A DNA stretch of 64,000 nt from Streptomyces sp. NBC_01707 (GCF_041438805.1 NZ_CP109190.1:6200001-6264000); one strand, 5' to 3'; counted from the first letter of the stretch, positions 47,352-58,067 are shown. The notes: generated by a model not told the origin, from the letters alone. A program made the numbers and translations.

Positions 47352-48791
47352 ATGACATCGGCGAAGGTCGACAAGGGACAAGCCGGCCGGGAGGCCGGAG
47401 CAGCCGCGCACGACGCCACCTCGAGCGAGGGGTATCAGCGCGGTCTCGGAGCCCGCCAGATCCAGATGATCGCGATCGGCGGGGCCATCGGCACCGGCCT
47501 CTTCCTCGGCGCGGGCAAGGCCATCGCCAAGGCGGGACCGAGCCTGATCCTGGCCTATGCCGTCGCGGGCCTGGTGATCTTCTTCATCATGCGGGCGCTC
47601 GGCGAACTCCTCATGTACCGCCCGGTCTCGGGCTCCTTCTCGGAGTACGCCCGTGAATTCGTCGGGCCCTTCGCGGGGTTCGTCACCGGCTGGACCTACT
47701 GGTTGTTCTGGGTCGTCACCGGAATCACCGAAGTCACCGCGGCCGCCCAGTACATGACCTACTGGTTCGACATCGCGCAATGGGTCTCCGCACTGATCTT
47801 CACGATCATCCTGTACGCCGTGAACCTGATCTCCGTGAAACTCTTCGGAGAGCTGGAGTTCTGGTTCTCGATGGTCAAGGTGACCGCCATCATCGGCATG
47901 ATCCTCATCTGCGCCGGAATTCTCACCCTCGGCTTCTCCGACGCCGGGGACACCGCGAGCGTGACCCACCTCTGGTCCGACGGCGGCTTCTTCCCGCACG
48001 GCCTCAGCGGCACCCTCATGACCCTGCAGATCGTGATGTTCGCCTTCCTCGCCGTCGAGCTCGTCGGAGTCACCGCGGGCGAGTCCAAGGACCCGAAGAC
48101 CGTCCTGCCGAAGGCCATCAACACCGTGCCGTGGCGCATCGCCGTCTTCTACGTCGGCGCGCTGATCATGATCCTGTCCGTCGTCCCGTGGACCGAGTTC
48201 CAGCCCGGCATCTCGCCGTTCGTGGCCGCCTTCCAGAAGATGGGCCTCGGCGTCGGCGCCGCGATCGTCAACTTCGTCGTCCTGACCGCGGCCCTCTCCT
48301 CCTGCAACTCCGGCATGTACTCCACCGGACGCATGCTGCGCGACCTCGCGCTCAACGGACAGGGCCCGAAGTTCTTCACCAAGCTGACCAAGAGCGGCAC
48401 CCCGCTGATCGGCACCACCTTCTCCGCCGCGCTCATGCTCGTCGGCGTCTGGATCAACTACCAGTGGCCCGGCGACGCCTTCAACTACGTCGTCTCCTTC
48501 GCCACCATCTCCGGCATGTGGGCCTGGATCATGATCCTCGTCTGCCAGATCCGCTACCGCTTCCGGGCCGACCGGGGAGAGCTCCCGCAGTCCACCTTCC
48601 GGGCCCCCGGCGCCCCGTACACCAGCGTCTTCGCCCTCGCCTTCATCGGCATGGTCATCGTCATGATGGCCGTCGACAAGGACGCCAGGATCTCGCTGTA
48701 CTGCGCCCCGCTCTGGGCGCTGATCCTCGGCGTCTCGTACCTGGTGCTCAAGGCCCGCAACCCCGAGAACAAGGCCTTCGCGAAGCGCTGA
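47352..48791 (+). CDS. Amino-acid permease (APC family)
   Basis: 479 residues, 12 helices, of the amino-acid transporter (AAT) branch of the APC family. Helix 1 has the marker QIQMIAIGGAIGTGLFLGAG; also present are GELLMYRPVSGSFSEYAREF and ESKDPKTVLPKAINTVPWRI, typical for GABA, proline or lysine permeases. The exact substrate is unclear. The ATG at 47352 follows a GAGAAAGG site. Two identical palindromes upstream are likely control sites. It lies between clpS/DUF2017 and the cys cluster. Confidence 0.9.
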   Translation: MTSAKVDKGQAGREAGAAAHDATSSEGYQRGLGARQIQMIAIGGAIGTGLFLGAGKAIAKAGPSLILAYAVAGLVIFFIMRALGELLMYRPVSGSFSEYAREFVGPFAGFVTGWTYWLFWVVTGITEVTAAAQYMTYWFDIAQWVSALIFTIILYAVNLISVKLFGELEFWFSMVKVTAIIGMILICAGILTLGFSDAGDTASVTHLWSDGGFFPHGLSGTLMTLQIVMFAFLAVELVGVTAGESKDPKTVLPKAINTVPWRIAVFYVGALIMILSVVPWTEFQPGISPFVAAFQKMGLGVGAAIVNFVVLTAALSSCNSGMYSTGRMLRDLALNGQGPKFFTKLTKSGTPLIGTTFSAALMLVGVWINYQWPGDAFNYVVSFATISGMWAWIMILVCQIRYRFRADRGELPQSTFRAPGAPYTSVFALAFIGMVIVMMAVDKDARISLYCAPLWALILGVSYLVLKARNPENKAFAKR

Positions 48792-48880
48792 CCCAGCGCC
48801 TCCGGCACCTTCTGTCCAGCATGCGGGCCCTCGCGTACCACTCCTCGGAGCCGCGGGGGCCCTCTGCTTATCCTGGCGCC

Positions 48881-49312
48881 ATGCTGACCCTCACCCAGGC
48901 GCTGTACGACCAGATCGTCGCGCACTCCCGCGCGGACCACCCCGACGAGGCGTGCGGCGTGGTCGCGGGCCCGGCCGGAACCGGCCGTGCCGAACGCTTC
49001 ATCCCGATGCTCAACGCCGCCCGCTCGCCCACGTTCTACGAGTTCGACTCCGCGGACCTGCTGAAGCTGTACCGCGAGATGGACGACCGCGACGAGGAGC
49101 CGGTGATCGTCTACCACTCGCACACCGCGACCGAGGCCTACCCCTCGCGCACCGACATCACCTACGCCAATGAGCCCGGCGCCCACTATGTGCTCGTCTC
49201 CACCGCCGACACGGACGACGCGGGCCCCTTCCAGTTCCGCTCGTACCGCATCGTCGACGGCGTGATCACGGAGGAGGACGTCAAGGTCGTCGAGGCGTAC
49301 GAGCCCGCCTGA
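48881..49312 (+). CDS. mec: JAMM/MPN+ metallopeptidase (Mec, CysO-cysteine peptidase)
   Basis: 143 residues. JAMM zinc motif: E23 (HPDEACGVV), H79-x-H81 (VYHSHTATEAYPSRTD) and D92. In Mycobacterium tuberculosis the counterpart Mec cleaves cysteine from the CysO thiocarboxylate carrier, and the cysO and cysM genes downstream fit this. A second job, trimming residues after the CysO diglycine, is possible (see findings). The ATG at 48881 directly begins the domain. It lies 89 bases after the permease. Confidence 0.9.
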   Translation: MLTLTQALYDQIVAHSRADHPDEACGVVAGPAGTGRAERFIPMLNAARSPTFYEFDSADLLKLYREMDDRDEEPVIVYHSHTATEAYPSRTDITYANEPGAHYVLVSTADTDDAGPFQFRSYRIVDGVITEEDVKVVEAYEPA

Positions 49313-49434
49313 CCGGCCGCGGGCCGGGGGCCGGGCCCGCGCCCGGCCCCTCCTCCCGCCGACGACAGTCCACCAGGCGAACGCTCACCATCCAGCAGGT
49401 GAGATCACATACCGGGATCCGGACCGGGAATCGA

Positions 49435-49440
49435 TACGAT
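49435..49440 (+). promoter_or_regulatory. Probable -10 box for a leaderless transcript
   Basis: TACGAT lies six bases before the ATG at 49447, so transcription should begin at or next to that ATG and no ribosome site would be needed. No clear -35 element was found. Confidence 0.45.
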
Positions 49441-49446
49441 GAGCTC

Positions 49447-49572
49447 ATGGTTCCCCATGACGTGAGCGAGAAGACGCCGGGCACGCTGCTCGTCGCGCGC
49501 CTGCACGTCGACCTGTGCAGGCTCTCCAGCGCGATCTGTACGAGCCGCCTCCCCGTCGCAGGCAAGGCCTGA
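49447..49572 (+). CDS. Cysteine-containing leader peptide (41 residues)
   Basis: A short ORF reading MVPHDVSEKTPGTLLVARLH then VDLCRLSSAICTSRLPVAGK and Ala. The core RLHVDLCRLSSAIC matches putative leader peptides seen before sulfur-metabolism genes in Streptomyces, from memory. It has no ribosome site; a -10 box sits six bases upstream, so the message is probably leaderless. Two Cys codons in VDLCRLSSAIC would allow a cysteine-level sensor on the cysO-cysM operon, as with the polycysteine ORFs of mycobacteria. Regulation is inferred. Confidence 0.6.
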   Translation: MVPHDVSEKTPGTLLVARLHVDLCRLSSAICTSRLPVAGKA

Positions 49573-49673
49573 GCCGGGTCCCGGCCCGAAGCGCCGACCA
49601 TCGCACTTTCCCTGCGCGGGGGCAGAGCCGCGCGCCCCACGCCACCACTCCGCTTTCGACAGGAGCCCACGCC

Positions 49674-50902
<1,229 letters not shown>

Positions 50903-51004
50903 GGTCTTTCGTCTGGATCGGACCGGATCAGGGTGCGTGTCAGACCCTGCGAGCCCGGCATGATCCAGACGAGAGGCCTGGCTCGGCGCTCAGACGGTTC
51001 CCGG

Positions 51005-51042
51005 ATGCCGGGCGGGCTGGAGACATCCAGCCCGCCCGGCAT
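51005..51042. terminator. Strong terminator downstream of cysM
   Basis: A perfect 17-bp stem beginning ATGCCGGGCGGGCTGGA, four-base loop, then TTTT. It can also end the leftward MazF-like gene (stop at 51174). A second, wider inverted repeat (CGTCTGGATC with GATCCAGACG) lies at about 50908-50975. Confidence 0.9.
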
Positions 51043-51173
51043 TTTCGGCCCCTGAGGTGGTCGAGGACCGAGGTCCGCGGCGGAGTCCCCGCACCGCGGA
51101 GCCGCACATCCTCACAGCCGGGAGGGGACAGGTGGCGGACAGCTCGCCGTCCCGCCCCCACCGGCCCCTGCAC

Positions 51174-51653
51174 TCACCCGAACCGTCGCACCTGATCCCA
51201 CACCCCCGGATCCACCACCCCCACCCGCCGCCGGAACCCCCGCACCGCCACATCCCGCAGCTCATCCGTCTCCAGGAAGCTCGCCCGCCCCTGCGGATCG
51301 CCCACAGCGCCCGGCGGGAGCGCGATCACCCCCGGCCGGTCCTCGTGACGCTTGCTGGTGATCTTCGCGACGCGCGCGGCACCGTCCCGCACCGACAGCA
51401 CCAGACACGGCCGGTCCTTCGACCCCGGCCCGTCCTCGTACGGAACCTCGGCCCACCAGATCTCCCCCGGCCGCGGCGTGTGCTCCGGCCCGCCCCTGGG
51501 CCCCTCGGTCCTCCCCGGCGGGCGCGTCCGCCCCCTCGGACGCCCACCCGGACGCCGGGCACCGCGCCTGAGCCGGCCCCGCCCGTCGGCGATCGCGGCA
51601 ATGAGCGCCAGCAGTACGACCGCGCCGAGCGCCGGCCACCAGGACATGTTCAT
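51174..51653 (-). CDS. Membrane-anchored PemK/MazF-like protein
   Basis: 159 residues. One N-terminal hydrophobic helix (WWPALGAVVLLALIAAIAD) is followed by an Arg/Gly/Pro-rich linker and a MazF/PemK fold: RPGEIWWAEVPYEDGPGSKD then RPCLVLSV and VGVVDPGVWDQVRRFG. MazF proteins cut RNA or act as toxins. No antitoxin gene is adjacent, and the helix would put the domain at the membrane, so a free-standing TA toxin is unlikely. ATG 51653 is taken; ATG 51647 two codons later is an alternative. Confidence 0.75.
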   Translation of the reverse strand: MNMSWWPALGAVVLLALIAAIADGRGRLRRGARRPGGRPRGRTRPPGRTEGPRGGPEHTPRPGEIWWAEVPYEDGPGSKDRPCLVLSVRDGAARVAKITSKRHEDRPGVIALPPGAVGDPQGRASFLETDELRDVAVRGFRRRVGVVDPGVWDQVRRFG

Positions 51654-51835
51654 GCACCGACGGTACCGGCGCCCCGCAGGCCCGTGCCTCGCAACCGCTT
51701 CCATCGAACCGGTGACAGAGCAGGTGAGTTCGCCCACAACGGCAGGCCTTGAAGGAGCGACCAGGTGTTTGGCGCCTTACGCTCAACAAATCGCACGAAC
51801 CCTCCCCGTTCCCACGTCTCGGAGGTTCACGCTCC

Positions 51836-52588
51836 ATGAAGCTCACCGTCGTCGGCTGCTCCGGCTCGTTCCCGTCCGCGGGTTCGGCATGCTCGAGCTA
51901 CCTCGTAGAGGCCGACGGCTTCCGGCTGCTCCTCGACATGGGTAACGGCGCCCTGGGCGAGCTGCAGCGCCACATCGGTCTCTACGACCTGGACGCCATC
52001 TTCCTCAGCCATCTCCATGCCGATCACTGCATCGACATGTGCGCGTACTTCGTGGTGCGCTACTACCGGCACGACGGCGGACGATCGGAGCCCATCCCGG
52101 TCTACGGACCCGACGGCACCGAGCAGCGGCTGACGGCCGCGCACGGCGACACCCCGTCCGACCGGGCGATGAGTGAGGTCTTCGACTTCCACACGCTGAA
52201 GTCCGGCTCGTTCGACATCGGCCCCTTCTCGGTCCGTACGGAGAAGGTCTGCCACCCCGTCGACACCTTCGGCATCCGCATCGAGCACGACGGCCGTTCG
52301 CTGACGTACTCCAGCGACACCGGAACCTGCGAGGTGCTGGACGAACTCGCCGAGGGCACCGATCTGTTCCTCTGTGAAGCGTCGTTCACCCACGGCAAGG
52401 AGGACATTCCGGACCTCCACCTCAACGGCCGTGAAGCGGGCGAAATCGCCGCGCACGGGAAGGTGGGCCGGCTCGTCCTGACCCACATCCCGCCGTGGAC
52501 GGACGCGGACCGCAATCTGGCGGACGCCCGCGCGATCTACGACGGCCCGGTGGAACTGGCGGTCCCGGGTGCGGTCTACGAGATCTAG
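51836..52588 (+). CDS. MBL-fold metallo-hydrolase
   Basis: 250 residues, metallo-beta-lactamase fold with zinc motif HLHADHC (from HLHADHCIDM) and later CHPVDTFGIRIEHDGRSLTY, SSDTGTC and LTHIPPW metal-ligand segments. This resembles RNase Z-like or cAMP-phosphodiesterase-like proteins common near rph/rdgB in Streptomyces. The substrate is uncertain. The ATG at 51836 has a GGAGG site. It ends convergently with nagE2 in a large hairpin. Confidence 0.85.
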   Translation: MKLTVVGCSGSFPSAGSACSSYLVEADGFRLLLDMGNGALGELQRHIGLYDLDAIFLSHLHADHCIDMCAYFVVRYYRHDGGRSEPIPVYGPDGTEQRLTAAHGDTPSDRAMSEVFDFHTLKSGSFDIGPFSVRTEKVCHPVDTFGIRIEHDGRSLTYSSDTGTCEVLDELAEGTDLFLCEASFTHGKEDIPDLHLNGREAGEIAAHGKVGRLVLTHIPPWTDADRNLADARAIYDGPVELAVPGAVYEI

Positions 52589-52596
52589 GACCCCGC

Positions 52597-52654
52597 GTAG
52601 GTACGGCAGAGCCCCCACCCTCCGGACGGAGGGTGGGGGCTCTGCCGTACCTAC
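52597..52654. terminator. 27-bp perfect hairpin between convergent genes
   Basis: A 27-bp uninterrupted stem beginning GTAGGTACGGCAGAGCCCCC with a four-base loop (GGAC), nine bases after the MBL gene stop and 15 bases from the nagE2 stop. It is far longer than needed for a single terminator and would serve both transcripts. Confidence 0.9.
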
Positions 52655-52668
52655 GAGAGGGGCCAGGC

Positions 52669-53934
<1,266 letters not shown>

Positions 53935-54013
53935 CAACTTCCTCCATTGGACAAGGCGCCGCCAGGCATACGGATTCTTGGGGGCGACGACTCCAGAAAC
54001 GTGACGGGCGCCA

Positions 54014-54046
54014 CGTGGTCTGGACCACTCAGTGGTGTAGACCAGT
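54014..54046 (-). promoter_or_regulatory. Two adjacent dre-like DasR operators upstream of nagE2
   Basis: CGTGGTCTGGACCACT at 54014-54029 and AGTGGTGTAGACCAGT at 54031-54046 both match the dre consensus A(C/G)TGGTCTAGACCA(C/G)T closely. They lie 80-112 bases before the nagE2 start and probably overlap its promoter. Confidence 0.8.
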
Positions 54047-54127
54047 TTTAGCACGGTGTGGGTTGTATAAGGAACATGCAAATGTCGACTACTTCGCAGT
54101 AGCTCATCTACACCCTCAGTGACATGA

Positions 54128-54163
54128 CGAAGGCCCCCGGACCGTGAGGTCCGGGGGCCTTCG
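54128..54163 (-). terminator. Hairpin terminator after nagE1
   Basis: A perfect 16-bp stem beginning CGAAGGCCCCCGGACC with a four-base loop, located 30 bases after the nagE1 stop (leftward). It would separate the nagE1 and nagE2 transcripts. Confidence 0.9.
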
Positions 54164-54192
54164 CCTGTCGGGGGTGGAGCCCGGTCGGTGGC

Positions 54193-55503
54193 CTACTTGA
54201 CGAGGTCTTTCTCGATCTCCGACTCCAGTTCGTCGGGCTCCCGGCCAGGGGTCTGGAGGTTGAACCTGGTGATCGCGAACCGGAACAGCACGTAGTACAC
54301 CACTGCGAAGCAGAAGCCGATCGGAATGATCAGCCACGGCTTCGTTGCCAGACTCCAGTTGATGACGTAGTCGATCAGACCCGCCGAGAAGCTGAAGCCG
54401 TCCTTCACGCCCAGCCCCCAGCTCACCGCCATCGACACGCCGGTGAGCACCGCGTGGATCGCATACAGAAGCGGGGCGACGAAGAGGAACGAGTACTCGA
54501 TCGGCTCGGTGATACCCGTCACGAACGACGTCAGGCCGACCGAGAGCATCATGCCGCCGACCGCCTTCCGGCGATGCGGCTTGGCGCAGTGGTAGATCGC
54601 CAGGGCCGCCGCCGGAAGCGCGAACATCATGATCGGGAAGAACCCCGTGGTGAACTGCCCGGCCGTCGGGTCGCCCTGCAGGAACCGGTTGATGTCACCG
54701 TGCACCACCGTCCCGTCCGGCTTGGTGAAGTCGCCGAACTGGAACCAGACGAAGGTGTTCAGGAACTGGTGCAGGCCGATGACCAGCAGCGCGCGGTTGG
54801 CGACACCGAAGATCCCGGAGCCCAGCCAGTTCAGATCGGTCAGCCACTTGGAGAAGCTGATCAGACCGTCACCGATCGGCGCCCACAGCCAGGCGCACAG
54901 GGCCGCGAAGAGCAGCCCCACGAACGCCATGATGATCGGCACGAGCCGGCGGCCGTTGAAGAAGCCCAGCCAGTCGACCAGCTTGACGCGGTGGTACCGC
55001 TGCCAGAACCACGCGGACAGCAGGCCCATCACGATGCCCCCGAACACCCCGGGGTTCTGGTACTCGGCGGCCGTCACCTTGGCGTCGCCGGTGACGCAGG
55101 TGCCGAACCACGTGCCGCCGGCGGTGAACGTGGAGCCCGGGGCGCAGTCCACCGGGAAGGCGTGCAGCACCGCGTAATAGACGAGGAAGCCGGTCACCGC
55201 GGCGAGCGCCGTCGAGCCGTCCGACTTCTTCGCCATCCCGATGGCGACGCCGACGCAGAACAGCAGCGGCAGCCCCAGGCCGGAGTCGAGCAGTGCGCCA
55301 CCGGCCGCGGCGAAGACCTTGGCGACGTTGTTCCAGCCGAGCCCTTGGCTCCCGAACACGTCCTCCTGGCCGAGCCGGTTGAGGATACCCGCGGCCGGGA
55401 GCACCGCGATCGGGAGCTGGAGGCTGCGCCCCATCTTCTGGAGGCCCTGGAACAGGCCGTTCCACCACTGTTTCCGTGGCACGGCGGCGCTGTCTGAGCT
55501 CAT
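54193..55503 (-). CDS. nagE1: N-acetylglucosamine-family PTS permease, EIIC (NagE1)
   Basis: 436 residues, second EIIC paralogue with the same layout: GRSLQLPIAVLPAAGILNRL, GVAIGMAKKSDGSTALAAVT, GIFGVANRALLVIGLHQFLN and GITEPIEYSFLF. An extra Cys-containing extracytoplasmic loop (VDCAPGSTFTAGGTWFGTCV) differs from NagE2. In S. coelicolor nagE2 carries most GlcNAc uptake while nagE1 is a lesser paralogue. The ATG at 55503 follows CTGGAGGACG. It is divergent from nagF, with one dre site in between. Confidence 0.85.
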   Translation of the reverse strand: MSSDSAAVPRKQWWNGLFQGLQKMGRSLQLPIAVLPAAGILNRLGQEDVFGSQGLGWNNVAKVFAAAGGALLDSGLGLPLLFCVGVAIGMAKKSDGSTALAAVTGFLVYYAVLHAFPVDCAPGSTFTAGGTWFGTCVTGDAKVTAAEYQNPGVFGGIVMGLLSAWFWQRYHRVKLVDWLGFFNGRRLVPIIMAFVGLLFAALCAWLWAPIGDGLISFSKWLTDLNWLGSGIFGVANRALLVIGLHQFLNTFVWFQFGDFTKPDGTVVHGDINRFLQGDPTAGQFTTGFFPIMMFALPAAALAIYHCAKPHRRKAVGGMMLSVGLTSFVTGITEPIEYSFLFVAPLLYAIHAVLTGVSMAVSWGLGVKDGFSFSAGLIDYVINWSLATKPWLIIPIGFCFAVVYYVLFRFAITRFNLQTPGREPDELESEIEKDLVK

Positions 55504-55545
55504 CGTCGTCCTCCAGGAACAGCCCACGTTTGGCGGTCGACGCAA

Positions 55546-55561
55546 ACTGGTGTAGACCAGT
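55546..55561. promoter_or_regulatory. dre-like DasR operator between nagE1 and nagF
   Basis: ACTGGTGTAGACCAGT, one mismatch from a perfect dre palindrome. It is 43 bases from the nagE1 start and 165 bases from the nagF start and could control both divergent genes. Confidence 0.85.
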
Positions 55562-55725
55562 TGCATCACGGTGCGGAGCCCGCTCGAAAGGCAGGGCGCC
55601 GGTGATCGTCATCATTGGTGATGGGCCGACAGCTCGCCCGCGAAGTTGGGCCAACCGTGAGTTACCGTGACGAAACGGACCCATGGTGGGCCGGCATGCG
55701 GACGCGAACAATCAGGGAGAACGAC

Positions 55726-55959
55726 ATGGCCAGCAAGGCTGAGAAGATCGTCGCCGGGCTCGGCGGTATCGACAACATCGAAGAGGTCGAAGGCTGCATC
55801 ACCCGCCTCCGCACCGAAGTCATCGACCCGAGCAAGGTCGACGAAGCCGCGCTCAAGGCCGCCGGCGCCCACGGCGTCGTCAAGATGGGCACCGCGATCC
55901 AGGTCGTCATCGGCACCGACGCCGACCCCATCGCCGCCGACATCGAAGACATGATGTGA
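55726..55959 (+). CDS. nagF: PTS GlcNAc EIIB component (NagF)
   Basis: 77 residues, glucose-family EIIB domain on its own. The phosphorylated cysteine is C24 in VEGCITRLRTEV. It passes phosphate from EIIA to GlcNAc during uptake by NagE2 (or NagE1). The ATG at 55726 follows a GGGAGAACG site. It is divergent from nagE1 and may share its dre. Separate EIIB and EIIC genes are the rule for Streptomyces GlcNAc PTS. Confidence 0.92.
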   Translation: MASKAEKIVAGLGGIDNIEEVEGCITRLRTEVIDPSKVDEAALKAAGAHGVVKMGTAIQVVIGTDADPIAADIEDMM

Positions 55960-56048
55960 CCACCCGCTGAGCCCGTCCGGCTCCACACCCCACAGGCCCC
56001 GCTCCCGCCCGGACCGGGGCCTGCGGCACAGCCGATAGGCTCGACGCC

Positions 56049-56786
56049 ATGTCTCGTATCGACGGCCGCACCTCCGAACAGCTCCGCCCCGTCACCATCG
56101 AACGCGGATGGAGCAAGCACGCCGAAGGCTCAGTCCTCATCTCCTTCGGCGACACCAAGGTCTTCTGCACCGCCTCCGTCACCGAAGGCGTCCCGCGCTG
56201 GCGCAAGGGCAGCGGCGAAGGCTGGGTCACCGCCGAATACTCCATGCTGCCCCGCTCCACCAACACCCGCGGCGACCGCGAATCCGTACGCGGCAAGATC
56301 GGCGGCCGCACCCACGAGATCAGCCGCCTCATCGGCCGCTCCCTGCGTGCCGTGATCGACTACAAGGCCCTCGGCGAGAACACCATCGTCCTCGACTGCG
56401 ACGTCCTCCAGGCAGACGGTGGCACCCGCACCGCCGCCATCACCGGCGCATACGTCGCCCTCGCCGACGCCATCACCTGGGCCCAGGGCAAGAAGCTCAT
56501 CAGGCACGGCCGCAAGCCGCTCACCGGCACCGTCTCCGCCGTCAGTGTCGGCATCGTCGACGGCACCCCGCTCCTCGACCTCTGCTACGAGGAGGACGTC
56601 CGCGCCGAGACCGACATGAACGTCGTCTGCACCGGCGACGGCCGCTTCGTCGAAGTCCAGGGCACCGCCGAGGCCGAGCCGTTCGACCGCAAGGAACTGA
56701 ACGCGCTCCTCGACCTCGCCACCGCCGGCTGCGTCGACCTGACCGCGTATCAGCACGTGGCACTCGCCCGCACCCTCGGCGAGTAA
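56049..56786 (+). CDS. rph: Ribonuclease PH
   Basis: 245 residues, phosphorolytic 3'-5' exoribonuclease that trims tRNA 3' ends. Motifs: [20 protein letters not shown] at the start, [20 protein letters not shown] with the phosphate-site Arg, [20 protein letters not shown] and [20 protein letters not shown]. Normal length. A lipoprotein gene and rdgB follow on the same strand. The rph-rdgB link is widespread in bacteria. Confidence 0.95.
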   Translation: MSRIDGRTSEQLRPVTIERGWSKHAEGSVLISFGDTKVFCTASVTEGVPRWRKGSGEGWVTAEYSMLPRSTNTRGDRESVRGKIGGRTHEISRLIGRSLRAVIDYKALGENTIVLDCDVLQADGGTRTAAITGAYVALADAITWAQGKKLIRHGRKPLTGTVSAVSVGIVDGTPLLDLCYEEDVRAETDMNVVCTGDGRFVEVQGTAEAEPFDRKELNALLDLATAGCVDLTAYQHVALARTLGE

Positions 56787-56888
56787 AGAAGCAACCAAGT
56801 ACGCACCAAGAGCGTCGTGACGAGTACGGGCGCACGGGTCGAACCGTGCGCCCGTCCGCGTATCCGCACCCGGGGAGGAACCCGCACC

Positions 56889-57287
56889 ATGGCCAAGGCC
56901 ACCCGCCACCGCCGCACCACCGTCGCGCTGACCCTGACCGCCCTCACCATCACTCTCACCGCAGCAACCGGCTGCGGCGCCGTCGACAAGGCACTCGACT
57001 GCGTCCGCACCGCCGACGCCATCGCCACCAGCGTCAACAACCTCCAACAGGCCGTCTCCAACGCCTCGAACGACCCCACCCAGGCGGCCGAAGCACTCGA
57101 CGAGATCGACAAGGAACTCGGCAACCTCGGCGACACCACCGACAACGCCGACCTCTCCAAGGCCGTCGACGACCTCCAGACCGGCGTCAAGAACGTCCGC
57201 ACCTCCATAGACAACGGCGACGCCACCCCCGACATCACCCCGGTCACCGACGCCGCCAAGGAGATCGGCAACGTCTGCACCTCGTAG
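56889..57287 (+). CDS. Small putative lipoprotein
   Basis: 132 residues. Signal with lipobox LTAATGC (C29), then a helical Asp/Asn/Thr-rich segment ASNDPTQAAEALDEIDKELG and DLSKAVDDLQTGVKNVRTSI, coiled-coil-like. Two more cysteines (LDCVRT and NVCTS) could pair. It sits between rph and rdgB, with an AGGAAC ribosome site. Function unknown. The codon use is notably rich in C-ending codons, as in the whole rph-rdgB stretch. Confidence 0.75.
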   Translation: MAKATRHRRTTVALTLTALTITLTAATGCGAVDKALDCVRTADAIATSVNNLQQAVSNASNDPTQAAEALDEIDKELGNLGDTTDNADLSKAVDDLQTGVKNVRTSIDNGDATPDITPVTDAAKEIGNVCTS

Positions 57288-57321
57288 CACCGGGCCCGGC
57301 CCGCCCCGCGATAATCGGCAC

Positions 57322-57924
57322 ATGACCCGCCTGATCCTCGCCACCCGCAACGCCGGGAAAGTCAACGAACTCCACGCGATCCTCGCCGACGCCGGCCTCA
57401 CCTACGAACTCGTCGGCGCGGACGCGTACCCCGAGATCCCCGACGTCAAGGAAACCGGCGTCACCTTCGCCGAGAACGCCCTCCTCAAGGCTCACGCCCT
57501 CGCACAGGCCACCGGCCACCCCGCGATCGCCGACGACTCCGGCCTCTGCGTCGACGTACTCGGCGGCGCCCCCGGCATCTTCTCGGCCCGCTGGTCCGGC
57601 ACCCACGGCAACGACCGCGCCAACCTGGACCTGCTCCTGGCCCAGCTCTCCGACATCGACGACACCCACCGCGCCGCCCACTTCGCCTGCGCGGCAGCCC
57701 TCGCCCTCCCGGACGGCACGGAACACGTGGTGGAGGGCCACCTCCTCGGCACCCTGCGCCACACCCCGTCCGGCACGAACGGTTTCGGCTACGACCCGAT
57801 CCTCCAGCCGGAGGGCAAGACCGTGACCTGCGCGGAACTGACCCCGGCGGAGAAGAACGCGATCAGCCACCGGGGGAAGGCGTTCCGGGCGCTGGTACCG
57901 GTGGTGCGGGAGCTGGTGGGGTGA
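57322..57924 (+). CDS. rdgB: RdgB/HAM1 non-canonical purine NTP pyrophosphatase
   Basis: 200 residues. It removes ITP, dITP and XTP from nucleotide pools. Family motifs: LILATRNAGKVNELHAILAD (substrate-phosphate loop), TFAENALLKAHALAQATG, IADDSGLCVDVLGGAPGIFS and NGFGYDPILQPEGKT. Normal length. It is the last gene of the rph group and is followed closely by a 21-bp hairpin. Confidence 0.94.
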   Translation: MTRLILATRNAGKVNELHAILADAGLTYELVGADAYPEIPDVKETGVTFAENALLKAHALAQATGHPAIADDSGLCVDVLGGAPGIFSARWSGTHGNDRANLDLLLAQLSDIDDTHRAAHFACAAALALPDGTEHVVEGHLLGTLRHTPSGTNGFGYDPILQPEGKTVTCAELTPAEKNAISHRGKAFRALVPVVRELVG

Positions 57925-57926
57925 CG

Positions 57927-57973
57927 AATTGATGCCGGGCTTCCTGCGCTTTGCAGGAAGCCCGGCATCAATT
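57927..57973 (+). terminator. 21-bp hairpin terminator after rdgB
   Basis: A perfect 21-bp stem beginning AATTGATGCCGGGCTTCCTG with a five-base loop, two bases after the rdgB stop; it ends four bases before the encoded CCA of the following minus-strand tRNA. Confidence 0.9.
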
Positions 57974-57976
57974 ATT

Positions 57977-58053
57977 TGGTGCGCCCGGTCGGATTCGAAC
58001 CGACATACACGACCACCTAAAGATCGCCGCTCAACCAGATGGCGTACGGGCGC
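57977..58053 (-). tRNA. Unusual class I tRNA, anticodon reads UAG
   Basis: A cloverleaf reads on the minus strand: acceptor GCGCCCG/CGGGCGC, D stem CGC/GCG, anticodon stem CGATC/GGTCG with loop TTTAGGT (anticodon UAG), five-base variable loop, T arm GTCGG TTCGAAT CCGAC, A73 and encoded CCA. UAG would decode CUA Leu codons, but a leucine tRNA should have a long variable arm, which is absent. The isotype is therefore uncertain. It lies 14 bases after the stop of two HNH endonuclease genes on the same strand. Confidence 0.75.
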
Positions 58054-58067
58054 ATGTGAACCAGATC

